A stretch of DNA of 64,000 bases from Holophagaceae bacterium (GTDB lineage: Bacteria > Acidobacteriota > Holophagae > Holophagales > Holophagaceae), in the NCBI GenBank assembly GCA_025361125.1, contig JANYBM010000140.1, forward strand, positions 1 to 64,000, given 5' to 3'. The position numbers were made by a program, and so were the translations under genes. This document shows, in pieces, positions 1-8,462 of this stretch (within the stretch, counting starts at the first letter, position 1; each line of letters starts with the position of its first letter). The notes below the pieces were generated by a model. It had not been told where the DNA came from, did no database searches, and was given only the letters and a program-made list of their open reading frames with translations.

Positions 1-719
1 TAATTCATCAGATCGCCGTCCTCGATGAGCCGCACGCCGTGGCCGATGCGATGGGCGCCGCAGAGGTGGATGGCTTGGTGGATGCTTTCGGGGCCGTAGG
101 CTTCGCCCGCATGCAGCGTGCAGTTGATGTTGTTGGCCAGCACCCGCCCGAAGGCGTCCTTGAATTTCTTGGCCGGAAAGTTTTCCTCGGCCCCCGCCAG
201 ATCAAAACCCACTACACCCTTGTTCTTGAACGCCACGGTGAGGTCCGCCATCTTGTTGCCCATCTCAGGGCTGATGTGCCGGATGCCGCAGATGATCACG
301 CCGGTGCGGATGCCATACTTCTTGCTGGCGAGCTTCAGCCCTTCCAGCACGGCCTGGACGATAGTGTGCAGCGTTAAACCCTTCTGCTGGTGGAGGATTG
401 GCGCATAGCGTACTTCCATGTAGCGGACATTCTCCTTGGCCGCGTCCTCAGCCAATTCAAAAGCGGTGCGGACCAGCGAATCGTAAGTCTGCATCACGGA
501 GAGCGTGACGTCGAAGGCCTTCAGGTACTCCACCAGGGACTTGCACTCCTCCCCCACTTCCACAAACGGCCGCAGCTTGTCCGCGCTATCCGCTGGCAGC
601 TTGACCTTTTGTTCTTCCGCCAATTCCAGGATGGTCGGAATGCGGAGCGAACCATCCAGATGGACATGAAGATCGGTCTTGGGAAGTCGTTGAATGTCTT
701 GATACGTGAGGTTTGCCAT
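1..719 (-). CDS. add: Adenosine deaminase (3' end cut by window edge)
   Basis: Hydrolytic deamination of (deoxy)adenosine to (deoxy)inosine in cytosolic purine salvage. The ORF track breaks this frame up, but reading the minus strand from the ATG at 719 gives one open frame to the window edge. Near the N-terminus is the metal-binding TDLHVHLDGSLR motif; later come LHAGE (catalytic Glu region) and HRIGHG, the standard order for the adenosine/AMP deaminase family. The last zinc-ligand region (S/T-D-D-P) lies beyond the window. No clear Shine-Dalgarno precedes the ATG; it was chosen because the first metal motif then falls about 14 residues in, as is usual. An adenine deaminase or aminofutalosine deaminase of the same superfamily cannot be excluded, and the MqnP-like gene elsewhere makes the latter worth keeping in mind. 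Confidence 0.85.
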   Translation of the reverse strand, partial: MANLTYQDIQRLPKTDLHVHLDGSLRIPTILELAEEQKVKLPADSADKLRPFVEVGEECKSLVEYLKAFDVTLSVMQTYDSLVRTAFELAEDAAKENVRYMEVRYAPILHQQKGLTLHTIVQAVLEGLKLASKKYGIRTGVIICGIRHISPEMGNKMADLTVAFKNKGVVGFDLAGAEENFPAKKFKDAFGRVLANNINCTLHAGEAYGPESIHQAIHLCGAHRIGHGVRLIEDGDLMN

Positions 720-762
720 GGCCCAGACTAGCGCCAGGACGTCCGTAAGACAAATGTCAACC

Positions 763-1275
763 TCATGCGTGCAGTTGGCTCACCCGGTGGGCTATGTCAA
801 GCCCTTCAGTCCCCTTGGCCTGGCAGGCGCGGCAGATCCCAAATATCTGAAGGCTGTGATGCAACGGCTTGAATTGGAATTCTTTGCAGATGGATTCTTG
901 CATGGCTTCCAGGTCTGGCTTGAAGAATTCGATGACGGTATCACAATTCAAGCAAATCAAATGATCATGGTGCTCATCACCATGGACTGCCTCGTAATGG
1001 GCATGCTGGTCCCCAAGGCTCTGCTTGCGAACCAGTCCGCATTGGACCAACAGGTCCAAAGTCCGGTAGACGGTGGCACGCGAAATCTCATTGCCCTTCT
1101 GTCTCAAAGACAGATGAAGGCTGTCGGCATCGAAGTGGTGCTTGGAAGCAAAGACCGCATCCAGAAGTGCTTTTCGTTCACCGGTGTACTTGAGTTCACG
1201 ACTACGAAGAAAGGCTTCGAAGCGACTTTGCTCTTCAGGATGAAGCTGTTTTCGCGAAGGCTGGGGTTTGACCAT
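763..1275 (-). CDS. fur: Fur-family ferric uptake/peroxide-type transcriptional regulator
   Basis: Metal-dependent DNA-binding repressor of 170 aa, usual length for Fur plus a short N-terminal extension. The winged helix spans about residues 25-85 and includes ISRATVYRTLDLL. HHFDAD (46-51), the His-rich HGDEHHDHLICLNC stretch (99-111) and the second Cys pair CRAC (148-151) are the regulatory and structural metal sites. A GGGAG lies just before the ATG. It is transcribed away from the tautomerase-like/winged-helix gene, and the 176-bp gap holds a candidate promoter for each direction. Whether it senses iron, peroxide (PerR) or zinc (Zur) cannot be told from sequence alone; the CxxC...CxxC layout is common to all three. 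Confidence 0.9.
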   Translation of the reverse strand: MVKPQPSRKQLHPEEQSRFEAFLRSRELKYTGERKALLDAVFASKHHFDADSLHLSLRQKGNEISRATVYRTLDLLVQCGLVRKQSLGDQHAHYEAVHGDEHHDHLICLNCDTVIEFFKPDLEAMQESICKEFQFKPLHHSLQIFGICRACQAKGTEGLDIAHRVSQLHA

Positions 1276-1334
1276 TGGGACTCCCAGAGAAGAGCTTAGG
1301 GGTTTTTACAGAGTAGCTAGCAATTTTCTGGCTG

Positions 1335-1362
1335 AATATACAGAATCACGGGTGTCGGACAA
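1335..1362 (-). promoter_or_regulatory. Candidate sigma70-type promoter for fur
   Basis: On the minus strand TTGTCC (-35) and TATATT (-10) are separated by 16 nt. Transcription would start about 50 nt before the fur ATG. Match is 4/6 and 5/6; this is inference by eye. Confidence 0.4.
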
Positions 1363-1394
1363 AGGAAGACTTAGTGGATTATTGCGAAAGATGC

Positions 1395-1422
1395 TTGACC
1401 AGTTTAAGAGCAAACTTAAACT
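1395..1422 (+). promoter_or_regulatory. Candidate promoter with an embedded perfect palindrome
   Basis: TTGACC (1395-1400) resembles a -35, with TAAACT (1417-1422) as a weak -10 at 16 nt. AGTTTAAG (1401-1408) and CTTAAACT (1415-1422) form a perfect 8-bp inverted repeat with a 6-nt spacer that fills the gap between the two hexamers. That is where a repressor would sit. The binder could be the divergent Fur-family protein or the winged-helix protein encoded immediately downstream. Confidence 0.45.
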
Positions 1423-1451
1423 AGAATCTCACACTTTAATTGGAGTTGCCC

Positions 1452-2003
1452 ATGGCAATGGTTGTGATACACACTTCAGCCCTCTCTAGAGTCCAAAAAC
1501 AACGCATTGGAGACCGGGTTATCGAAGCCCTCCATAATGAAGGTCTCCCCGCCAGTACCGTGGTAGTGCTGTTTAAACGCGAAGATACTGACATATATCT
1601 GGATGGTGGACTGCTGCACGAAGCCGACGCGCCCCTTTCAACCAGCCAACACACCATCCCGGCCACGGGCTTTGTGCCTGGACCACCCGCCGCCATTCAG
1701 GATTTCAAGACCAAGGTCCGCCGCTCCCGCCAGGAACTTGAGGAGCTACGATCGCGACTGGTCGCCCTACTCCAGGATCGAGGCGCGCTTTCCAGTTTCG
1801 AGGCCCAGGATGGATTGGAGCTTTCCAATTGCGACTGGGCTCCAGCCACCCTCCGCCGTTTCTTTGCCGAACTTGAGGATGAAGGCGTCATCTTCAAACA
1901 GGGCCAAAAGCGAGGTACTCGTTATGTCTGGAAGGGTGTCGCCAACCTCCCTAGGACTCCCGCGCCTGTGAAGCTGGTAAAGAAGGAAGAGTCTGAAAGT
2001 TGA
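1452..2003 (+). CDS. Tautomerase-like domain fused to a winged-helix-like domain, function unknown
   Basis: I do not recognise this as a named family. The N-terminal ~55 residues (VVIHTSALSRVQKQRIGDRV..., then VVVLFKREDTDIYLDGG) have the beta-alpha-beta pattern of a 4-oxalocrotonate tautomerase subunit, but no Pro follows the start Met, so the usual catalytic Pro1 is missing. A charged helical stretch (about 80-105) leads to a C-terminal segment (about 105-170) resembling a winged helix: a paired-helix region, then FAELEDEGVIFKQGQKRGTRYVW. The tail is Lys/Glu-rich. The track starts at a TTG (1440); GGAG at 1442-1445 sits well for the ATG at 1452. A hairpin terminator follows. It is divergent from fur and has a palindromic candidate operator. 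A regulator is a guess. Confidence 0.7.
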   Translation: MAMVVIHTSALSRVQKQRIGDRVIEALHNEGLPASTVVVLFKREDTDIYLDGGLLHEADAPLSTSQHTIPATGFVPGPPAAIQDFKTKVRRSRQELEELRSRLVALLQDRGALSSFEAQDGLELSNCDWAPATLRRFFAELEDEGVIFKQGQKRGTRYVWKGVANLPRTPAPVKLVKKEESES

Positions 2004-2018
2004 AATCCATAGTCTGTC

Positions 2019-2048
2019 GCAAGCGGCTCGGAAGGGCCGCTTTTGCTT
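2019..2048 (+). terminator. Rho-independent terminator-like hairpin
   Basis: AAGCGGC (2021-2027) pairs with GCCGCTT (2036-2042) around an 8-nt loop, followed by TTTT. It lies between two convergent genes. Confidence 0.65.
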
Positions 2049-2052
2049 GAGT

Positions 2053-2080
2053 CCCAAGACCCAGGACTGAGGACCCAGAA
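2053..2080. repeat. Degenerate heptanucleotide tandem array A
   Basis: Four consecutive 7-mers, CCCAAGA CCCAGGA CTGAGGA CCCAGAA, lie directly against the 3' end of the minus-strand M24 peptidase gene. Same 7-bp period as the other arrays in this window, different unit sequence. Confidence 0.6.
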
Positions 2081-2081
2081 T

Positions 2082-3497
2082 TCACCTCAGCGCCCGCTCC
2101 ACATCCTCGGCCCTCCTTGGCAACCGTGCGCTCAAGTTTTTCGGTCCTTCTTTCGTCACCAGGATGTCGTCCTCGATGCGAATTCCGATGCCCTGCCATT
2201 TGGCCTCCACCCCTTCACTGCCTTTGGGGATGTAGATGCCAGGCTCCACAGTCAGCACCATGCCGACTTCCAAAGGGCGCCTTCCTCCCGCACGATAAAT
2301 TGGATCCCGCTGCCCGTAATCGCCGGCATCATGCACATCCATACCCAGCCAATGACTCGTGCCATGAATAAAAAAGCGCTTCCAGTCGCCGCGTTTGTAA
2401 ACTTCATTCTTGTCACCCTTCAGGATGCCGAGCTCCACCAATCCATCACTTACGACGCGCGAGGCCGCGAAATGGGTGGCGATGTGGGGGCTGCCCACCA
2501 CGCAGGCCGCGATACCCGACTCCTGGGCCTTGAATACCAGATCATATAGCGCACGCTGTTCCGGCGAGAATTTCCCACTTAACGGCCACGTGCGGGTGAT
2601 ATCGGCGGTGTAATAGCCCACTTCCGCGCCTGCGTCCACGAGCTGCAATTCGCCTGGATGCAAGGGAGCATCGTTGAATGGGTAGTGCAAGATGCAGCTC
2701 TGATTCCCCGCCCCTGCGATGGTGTCGTAGCCCAGAAAGCGCGCACCATGCCCCCGCACCACGCCCTCGAAAGCGCCCACCACCTGGCCTTCGTTGGTGG
2801 CTGTCCTGGAAGCCCGCATGGCGGCAAGGTGTCCATCAATGCTTACGTCCACGGCCTTTTGGATCAGGTCTATCTCGGCGGGCTGTTTGATTGAGCGCAG
2901 CTCGGCTACGAGATGGCGTCCGTCCACAACCGTCTTCCGGAACTGGCCATGACCGTTGTCCGTGCCGAGGGGCAGCACAGCGTCGAGAATCCTTATGCGG
3001 AATTCACGGTCCAGATTGCAGACCAGCACGATCCGTTGGGCCGCCTTGATGGCATCGGTTACTATTTCGTCGCCTTTCGGAAAATCAAAGGCCTGGTCCG
3101 CACCTTTTTTCAGCGCGCCCTCGACGCCAAGCCGCGGGCCGTTCCACGCCTCCCGCTTGGGGTCCCTGGGCCGCACCAAAAGCGTATAGGGCTTGTCGCT
3201 GTCAGTGGACAGCAACGCTACCGATCCGGGTTCCTCCACGCCGGTCAGGTAGAAGAAATCAGAATCCTGCCGGAAAGCTTGCTCGCCATCGCCATTCCGT
3301 GGTTGTTCGGGCATCGATTTGATGATCGCCAACGTACCTGGCCCCATGGTTCTCAACTGCTGCAGCAATCGGTCCCGATTCCCCGCGAAGAAGGTATTTG
3401 GTAGGCGAAGACCGTGATAACCAGCGGCCGGTACTTGTGCAGTGACCAAAGTCACCAGTGAGGCACTACAAAAGATCAATCCCGTGCGCCGAATCAT
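2082..3497 (-). CDS. Exported Xaa-Pro aminopeptidase, M24B family
   Basis: Di-metal exopeptidase that removes an N-terminal residue ahead of proline. The 471-aa product starts with a signal-peptide-like MIRRTG plus a hydrophobic stretch ending near TAQVPAAG, so it probably acts outside the cytoplasm, unlike cytosolic PepP. Residues 30-180 form the AMP_N-type domain. The catalytic pita-bread domain carries the five expected metal ligands: LVDAGAE and TADITRTWP (two Asp), HGTSHWLGMDVHD (His), LTVEPGIY (Glu) and GIRIEDD (Glu). It is a single gene between a convergent terminator and a divergent methyltransferase 34 bp away. Periplasmic peptide use is an inference from the leader. Confidence 0.88.
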   Translation of the reverse strand: MIRRTGLIFCSASLVTLVTAQVPAAGYHGLRLPNTFFAGNRDRLLQQLRTMGPGTLAIIKSMPEQPRNGDGEQAFRQDSDFFYLTGVEEPGSVALLSTDSDKPYTLLVRPRDPKREAWNGPRLGVEGALKKGADQAFDFPKGDEIVTDAIKAAQRIVLVCNLDREFRIRILDAVLPLGTDNGHGQFRKTVVDGRHLVAELRSIKQPAEIDLIQKAVDVSIDGHLAAMRASRTATNEGQVVGAFEGVVRGHGARFLGYDTIAGAGNQSCILHYPFNDAPLHPGELQLVDAGAEVGYYTADITRTWPLSGKFSPEQRALYDLVFKAQESGIAACVVGSPHIATHFAASRVVSDGLVELGILKGDKNEVYKRGDWKRFFIHGTSHWLGMDVHDAGDYGQRDPIYRAGGRRPLEVGMVLTVEPGIYIPKGSEGVEAKWQGIGIRIEDDILVTKEGPKNLSARLPRRAEDVERALR

Positions 3498-3531
3498 TCA
3501 GGCCTCCAGCTAACAATCTACACTTACAGGC

Positions 3532-4287
3532 ATGGATTGGTTCGCCTACGACTTCGATCACCCCGCTTACTTCGACCACTACCGTGACAAGGAAAATGAC
3601 GCTTTCTATGAAGGCCCCGCTCTGGCGGCCTTGCTCAGGTTGCAGCCTGGAGCATCGGTGCTGGACCTGCCCTGCGGCTGGGGACGCCTGCGGCCTGCAC
3701 TAGAGGACTGCGGATATCACGTCATTGGTGGCGACTTAAGCCCACTTAACCTCCAACGCCACCGAAGCGAACATTCAGGTGCCATTGTGCGCCTGGATTT
3801 CCGCTCCCTGCCCTTCCGCGCCGCGTGCGTGGATGGAGTTTTTTGCGCATTCACATCCTGGGGCTATTTCGCCACGGAAGCGGAAAACTTACGCCAGCTG
3901 CAGGAATTTGCGCGGGTTTTGAGACCAGGAGGAACCTTGCTGCTGGACCTTTGTGGTCGCGAATCGCTGGAGCATGGTGTCGCTTCCACTGAGGGCCGCT
4001 GGGTGGAGCTGAAAGATCTCGGCTACCGTGAGCGCGTCCGCTGGAGCCCTGATCGCAAGCGCATCTGGACCGAAAGAAAGCAGGGTGGATCTTCATTTCG
4101 CCACGACATTTGGATTCCAACAGATCCAGAAGTACGCGACTTCCTCGATACCGCAGGGTTTGAGGTGGAAGGTGCCTTTGGCAGCCTGCGTGGTGGGCCC
4201 TGGTCGCGAGATGCGGAGCGATGGATCTACCGCGCCATGAAGCCTCAGCACGGTGTTAAGCCGAGACCCGTCTCGTCGCCAGGATAA
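3532..4287 (+). CDS. Class I SAM-dependent methyltransferase
   Basis: Rossmann-fold methyltransferase of 251 aa, substrate unknown. Motif I is VLDLPCGWGRL (about 43-53), the acidic residue after beta-2 is in VIGGDLSP, and LRPGGTLLLDL marks the post-motif region, as in the Methyltransf_11/25 type. RSLPFRAACVDGVFC gives the usual DGV strand. The C-terminal ~80 residues form an unassigned beta-rich region. Its stop lies 32 nt inside the convergent MFS gene, so the 3' ends of the two mRNAs are complementary there. No neighbour points to a substrate. Confidence 0.82.
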   Translation: MDWFAYDFDHPAYFDHYRDKENDAFYEGPALAALLRLQPGASVLDLPCGWGRLRPALEDCGYHVIGGDLSPLNLQRHRSEHSGAIVRLDFRSLPFRAACVDGVFCAFTSWGYFATEAENLRQLQEFARVLRPGGTLLLDLCGRESLEHGVASTEGRWVELKDLGYRERVRWSPDRKRIWTERKQGGSSFRHDIWIPTDPEVRDFLDTAGFEVEGAFGSLRGGPWSRDAERWIYRAMKPQHGVKPRPVSSPG

Positions 4288-5410
4288 AGCTGCCAAAGCC
4301 AACTCCCACCAGAACCAGGGCCGTCTGAAGTCCCAACACCTGTACCAGGGCGCTGCCCACCAGCGGGCCCACCATCATGCCAACGGCGTAGGCGATGTTC
4401 AGGATAGAAAAGGCTGACCCGTAGCTGGTGCTTCCGCTTTTCTCTACTGCATCCGCCACCGCTGGGCTTGAGGGCGACATGATCAGACTCGCGATGCTGC
4501 CCAAGGCCATCATGCTGGCCACCACAAAAATCCTTTGGCGGAAATAAACAGGTAGAGGAATGAAGACCACGCTCAAGGCCAGGCCGATGATGAGCACTTT
4601 CTTGCGGCCAATTCGATCCGACAAATGCCCCATCCAAGGCGAAGTCAGGGTATGTGTAAGCGCTGCGGCAGCAAAGCAAAGGCCGATCTCGCCGGGACCG
4701 AACCGCAACACCGCATCAAAATGCAGGGGCAGGGTGGATTCCAAGACCGCCCACAAAGCTGAACCCAAGGCCAAAGCCCCACTGAACACAAGAATCACGG
4801 GGTTTTTCACCAACACCCAAGGACTGATGCGCCCACCCTTTTCCCCTTGAGATTCTTCCAACAGAAAGGACCGTCCCGCGGCATCGAGCACCACCAAGCC
4901 AAGCCCAAGCATGAAGGGCGCCGAGGCACCAAACCCTTGGGTGAGATAGCCCGAAATGGGCGGCCCGGTGAGCACCCCCAAATTGGCGCAGGCAAAGGCG
5001 GTGCCCATGGCTTTCCCCCGCTGTTCTTTAGGAAAGTAGTCCGCCAGCAAGGCCATTCCGGGAATCCACGTGGCCGCGCCCGCGGCGCCTTGGAGCCCTC
5101 GGGCTAGTACCAGCAGCCAGTAGCTCTTGGCGAATAAAAACAGCAAGGTGGTCGCACCTAGGGCCAACAGTCCGATGAGCATGGGCCTGCGCCGCCCCAC
5201 ACGGTCCGCCAGGCTCCCTAGAGGCAGCGTGACCATGACCAAGGCGATGGCGTAGCTGGCAAACAGAAGGCCGATGCGCATCTGCCCCAGGTGCAGTTCC
5301 CGTGCGTAAATCGGCAGGAGTGGCACCAACAGGTAATAAAGAAACATGTCGGTGAAAAAGGCCAAGCCCACCACAACCAGAGCAAGGGACTTCGAGGAAG
5401 GGCGACCCAT
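4256..5410 (-). CDS. Major facilitator superfamily transporter
   Basis: Inner-membrane secondary transporter of 384 aa, near the usual 12-helix length. The loop 2-3 signature is GSLADRVGRRRPML (about 63-76) and its counterpart in the second half is GHLSDRIGRKKVLI, both hallmarks of the superfamily. The N-terminus runs into hydrophobic helices within 10 residues. The drug:H+ antiporter-like subfamilies look most similar, but the substrate cannot be named. It overlaps the convergent methyltransferase by 32 nt, and a heptad array lies just before its start. Confidence 0.85.
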   Translation of the reverse strand: MGRPSSKSLALVVVGLAFFTDMFLYYLLVPLLPIYARELHLGQMRIGLLFASYAIALVMVTLPLGSLADRVGRRRPMLIGLLALGATTLLFLFAKSYWLLVLARGLQGAAGAATWIPGMALLADYFPKEQRGKAMGTAFACANLGVLTGPPISGYLTQGFGASAPFMLGLGLVVLDAAGRSFLLEESQGEKGGRISPWVLVKNPVILVFSGALALGSALWAVLESTLPLHFDAVLRFGPGEIGLCFAAAALTHTLTSPWMGHLSDRIGRKKVLIIGLALSVVFIPLPVYFRQRIFVVASMMALGSIASLIMSPSSPAVADAVEKSGSTSYGSAFSILNIAYAVGMMVGPLVGSALVQVLGLQTALVLVGVGFGSFILATRRVSA

Positions 5411-5439
5411 GCTTCTGATGGTAGACGACTTGAATTTTC

Positions 5440-5467
5440 GTTTGACGATTGACGATTAGCGATCAGT
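5440..5467. repeat. Degenerate heptanucleotide tandem array B
   Basis: GTTTGAC GATTGAC GATTAGC GATCAGT, four 7-mers in register. The stop codon of the minus-strand gene that follows (5456-5458) is inside the array. Confidence 0.6.
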
Positions 5468-6097
5468 CGCCGACAGCTTCTCAACCCATATCACTTCACA
5501 GGCGCCATCACCGGAATCATCGCGGGTCATGGAGCTTTGCCAGTTCCAGCCGTCTTTCCCATCCACATGCACCAGGTAGCCGTCCAACGTCGCCACCTGG
5601 CCTTCTCGGACCCTCATCAGTCCACGTTCTATGGTCTTGGTGGCGGGAATCATGTGCATGTTGGCGGCGTGAGAAGTGATCACATCCATGGGCAAAGGCA
5701 AGGTAAGCACGCTCCAGTGAAACCAGCGATCGCTCTGGTTGATGCTCAGCTTTCCGAGCACCGCCGAATCAGACATGGGGCCCCATCCGAGCGCGAAATC
5801 CACCGGTGATAGTTCTGCGGCGCGATCAAAGTGATAGCGTTCGGTGGAGAGTACCCTAGCTCGGATATGGAAGCGGGCCAGCGCCTTGAAACGATGCTCC
5901 TTGGCGGACCAGGAGGCTCCGTCCGGAAGGTTTTCCTGCGCGGGTTCCTCAGCGGCCAGAACCCCTGCAGAATGGCTCACCGCGCGGGAATTCCAGCTTG
6001 AGCAACCCCAGCCCGCCACTACGACTGACATCAGCACCAAAGGCCAGCGAGCCTTTAACCAGTAGAGCCATTCCGAATCATTTTCGTAGGGGTTCAT
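5456..6097 (-). CDS. Membrane-anchored protein of unknown function
   Basis: 213 aa. One hydrophobic segment (about residues 18-32, WPLVLMSVVVAGWGC) follows a short charged N-terminus, so it is likely a type II membrane protein or an atypical lipoprotein (Cys within GWGCSS). The body has conserved-looking strings (FHIRARVLS, LSPVDFALGWGPMSD, HAANMHMIPA, GYLVHVDGKDGWNWQSSM) that I have the impression of having met in uncharacterised proteins of many Gram-negatives, but no function is known to me. There are no obvious catalytic motifs. The stop codon sits within a heptad repeat array. The neighbours give no hint. Confidence 0.7.
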   Translation of the reverse strand: MNPYENDSEWLYWLKARWPLVLMSVVVAGWGCSSWNSRAVSHSAGVLAAEEPAQENLPDGASWSAKEHRFKALARFHIRARVLSTERYHFDRAAELSPVDFALGWGPMSDSAVLGKLSINQSDRWFHWSVLTLPLPMDVITSHAANMHMIPATKTIERGLMRVREGQVATLDGYLVHVDGKDGWNWQSSMTRDDSGDGACEVIWVEKLSATDR

Positions 6098-6367
6098 GGA
6101 TAAGCCGTTTGCGAAAAAATAGTGTGTTATCTAGAGTGTGGGCTGGCCTAGAGGCTTCCGCTCTGGAAACGATAGCTGGAAGCGCCGTAACGCAATCTAA
6201 TCATATTTCTGAGCATCATCAATCGCGTCGGCCTGCAGTCGGCATAACCGATCAAACATTGCGGTTGGCCGAGGGGTCCGGGCCCTTTAGCGGTGACCTG
6301 GAACATCCAACAGAAAACCAGTTGGGCCTTGGTTAGAATCAACGCTGCTCTCCTGAAAGGAGTCTTC

Positions 6368-8413
6368 ATGGACCTCACCTGGTTCCTCGGTCATCCCGGC
6401 ACAACGTTTCTGCTAGCACTGCTCTTCATCTTTTTACTGGTGCTGCTCTCCAAGTGGGCCCGCTACATCCCCAACAACCGTGTAGGCATCGTGGAAAAAC
6501 TGTTCAGCCGCAAAGGTTCCGTGAAGACGGGACTCATGGCGCTGAATGGCGAAGCGGGCTATGAACCCCGGCTCCTCCGCGGTGGCTGGCATTTCCTCAT
6601 GCCCTTCCAGTACCGCATCCATAAAATGCCGCTGGTCACGATTCCCCAAGGCAAGATCGGCTACGTCTTCGCCCGGGACGGCAAAGACCTCCCTGCTTCC
6701 CAGGCTCTGGCCTCCAATGAGCGCGCACGGGATTTCCAAGACGTGGAAACCTTCCTTCAGAACGGCGGCACCAAGGGCCCCCAGCGCATGATCCTCCGCG
6801 AAGGCATCTACGCCATCAATCTGGTCCAGTTCGTGGTGCTCACCGAGGACCAGATGCTCTACCTACCATTGGACCGCAGCGAGGTCGACACCTTCACCAA
6901 GATGAGCGCCGTCATCGCCGAGCGCGGAGGCTATCGCCCGGTGGTCATCAAGGGTACCGATGACATCATCGGTGTCATCACGGTCCATGACGGGCCGAGC
7001 CTCCCGTCCGACGAAATCATCGCGCCCTCCGTGGGCAATGATCCGGCCCATCCCGACACCTACCACAACAACTTCCAGGATCCGGACAAATTCCTGAAGG
7101 CCGGGGGCCTCCGCGGCCGACAACTCCAGGTCATCGTTGAAGGCACCTACTACGTGAATCGGCTGTTCGCAACGGTGGAATCCATCCCCAAGACCGTCGT
7201 CGAAGTCGGCACCGTGGGCGTGGTGGTGAGTTATACCGGTGCCGAAGGCACTGATATGACAGGCGCGGACTACAAACATGGCGAACTGGTAGCCGTGGGC
7301 ACCCGCGGCGTGTGGAACGATCCTCTGCTGCCCGGCAAGTACGCCTTCAATACCTACGCTGGGAAGGTGGTGATGGTGCCCACGACGAATTTCATCCTGA
7401 AGTGGAGCCAGTCCGAAGTTGGGGCGCACCGCTACGACGAAAACCTGGCAGAGGTGAGCCTCATCACCAAGGATGCTTTCGAGCCCAGTCTGCCGCTCTC
7501 GGTGGTGGTGCACATCGACTACCGCAAGGCGCCCCTTGTCATCCAGCGCTTCGGCGACATCAAACGGTTGGTGGAGCAGACCCTGGACCCCATGGTGGCC
7601 GCCTACTTCAAGAACATCGGCCAGACCCGCACCCTCATCCAGCTCATCCAGGACCGCAGCGCCATCCAAGACCAGTCAGGTGTCCAGATGCGCGCGAAGT
7701 TCGACCAGTACAACCTGGAACTCCAGGAAGTCCTGATCGGCACGCCCACCAGCGGCCAGCAGGGCGGCCAAATCGAGCAGATCCTGATCCAGCTGCGCTC
7801 CCGGCAGATCGCCAACGAACAAGTGGAAACTTATTCGCGCCAGGAAGGTGCGGCCGTGAAGGAGCGTGAATTGCGCGAGGCCGAAGCCAAGGCCAAGCAG
7901 CAGACCATGCTGACGGAATCCGAAATTTCCATCACTGTTCAAAGCAACCAGGGCAAGGCGGATTACGCCCGGGCCCAGCAGGAAGCCAACCGCATCCAAA
8001 CCCTGGCCGGTGCTGAAGCTGAAAAGGTCCGCATCATGGGCGAAGGTGAAGGCAAGCGCATCAAGGCCATCGCCGATGGCGAAGCTGAGCGCGCTGCGCG
8101 GGTGGGTATCGCTCAGGCCATCGCAATCGAAGAACAGGTGCGTGCCTATGGCGGCCCGCAGTATCAGCTCACGCAGCAAGTCATGAACCGTTTTGCGGAA
8201 GCCATCGAGAAGGGCCAGATCGATGTGGTGCCTAAGATCAACATGTCCGGCGGTGGGGCCGGAGGCGGCAATCTCATCGAGAATCTGCTCGGCTTGCTGA
8301 TGACCACCAAGCTCGGCGAAAACGTCGGCGTCGTGGCGCCCACCGTGCGTGATCCCGAAGTCCAAGCCATGCGTGATGCACTGAAACAGCAGATGAAAAA
8401 GCCCCAAGCGTAG
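6368..8413 (+). CDS. Flotillin-like SPFH/band-7 membrane protein
   Basis: Membrane-scaffold type protein of 681 aa. One N-terminal transmembrane helix (about 12-30) is followed by a cytoplasmic or periplasmic body. Unusually, a module recurs before the SPFH core: DFQDVETFLQNGG...LREGIYAIN (about 122-150) and NFQDPDKFLKAGG...VEGTYYVN (about 235-264), with a third looser copy at LLPGKYAFN. The SPFH core follows, then an Ala/Glu/Gln-rich coiled coil (about 490-600) and a Gly-rich tail. The track starts at 6293, but AGGAG just upstream of the ATG at 6368 gives a start right before the membrane helix. It is monocistronic, with a 270-bp leader region and a hairpin at its 3' end. No NfeD-type partner is adjacent. 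Confidence 0.85.
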   Translation: MDLTWFLGHPGTTFLLALLFIFLLVLLSKWARYIPNNRVGIVEKLFSRKGSVKTGLMALNGEAGYEPRLLRGGWHFLMPFQYRIHKMPLVTIPQGKIGYVFARDGKDLPASQALASNERARDFQDVETFLQNGGTKGPQRMILREGIYAINLVQFVVLTEDQMLYLPLDRSEVDTFTKMSAVIAERGGYRPVVIKGTDDIIGVITVHDGPSLPSDEIIAPSVGNDPAHPDTYHNNFQDPDKFLKAGGLRGRQLQVIVEGTYYVNRLFATVESIPKTVVEVGTVGVVVSYTGAEGTDMTGADYKHGELVAVGTRGVWNDPLLPGKYAFNTYAGKVVMVPTTNFILKWSQSEVGAHRYDENLAEVSLITKDAFEPSLPLSVVVHIDYRKAPLVIQRFGDIKRLVEQTLDPMVAAYFKNIGQTRTLIQLIQDRSAIQDQSGVQMRAKFDQYNLELQEVLIGTPTSGQQGGQIEQILIQLRSRQIANEQVETYSRQEGAAVKERELREAEAKAKQQTMLTESEISITVQSNQGKADYARAQQEANRIQTLAGAEAEKVRIMGEGEGKRIKAIADGEAERAARVGIAQAIAIEEQVRAYGGPQYQLTQQVMNRFAEAIEKGQIDVVPKINMSGGGAGGGNLIENLLGLLMTTKLGENVGVVAPTVRDPEVQAMRDALKQQMKKPQA

Positions 8414-8422
8414 CCCGGAGGC

Positions 8423-8462
8423 AACCCCTGGACCCGGGCGGGATCACCCCGTCGGGGGTTTT
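8423..8462 (+). terminator. Terminator-like hairpin between convergent genes
   Basis: AACCCC (8423-8428) pairs with GGGGTT (8455-8460), and an inner GC-rich arm can form; TTTT follows at 8459-8462. It reaches the stop of the convergent SMR-like gene and could serve both strands. Confidence 0.5.

Noticed and set aside
6863-8407. Long minus-strand frames (268 and 243 aa) opposite the SPFH gene
   Set aside because: Antisense to a clear conserved protein; His/Asp-rich composition is typical of reverse-strand GC shadow frames.
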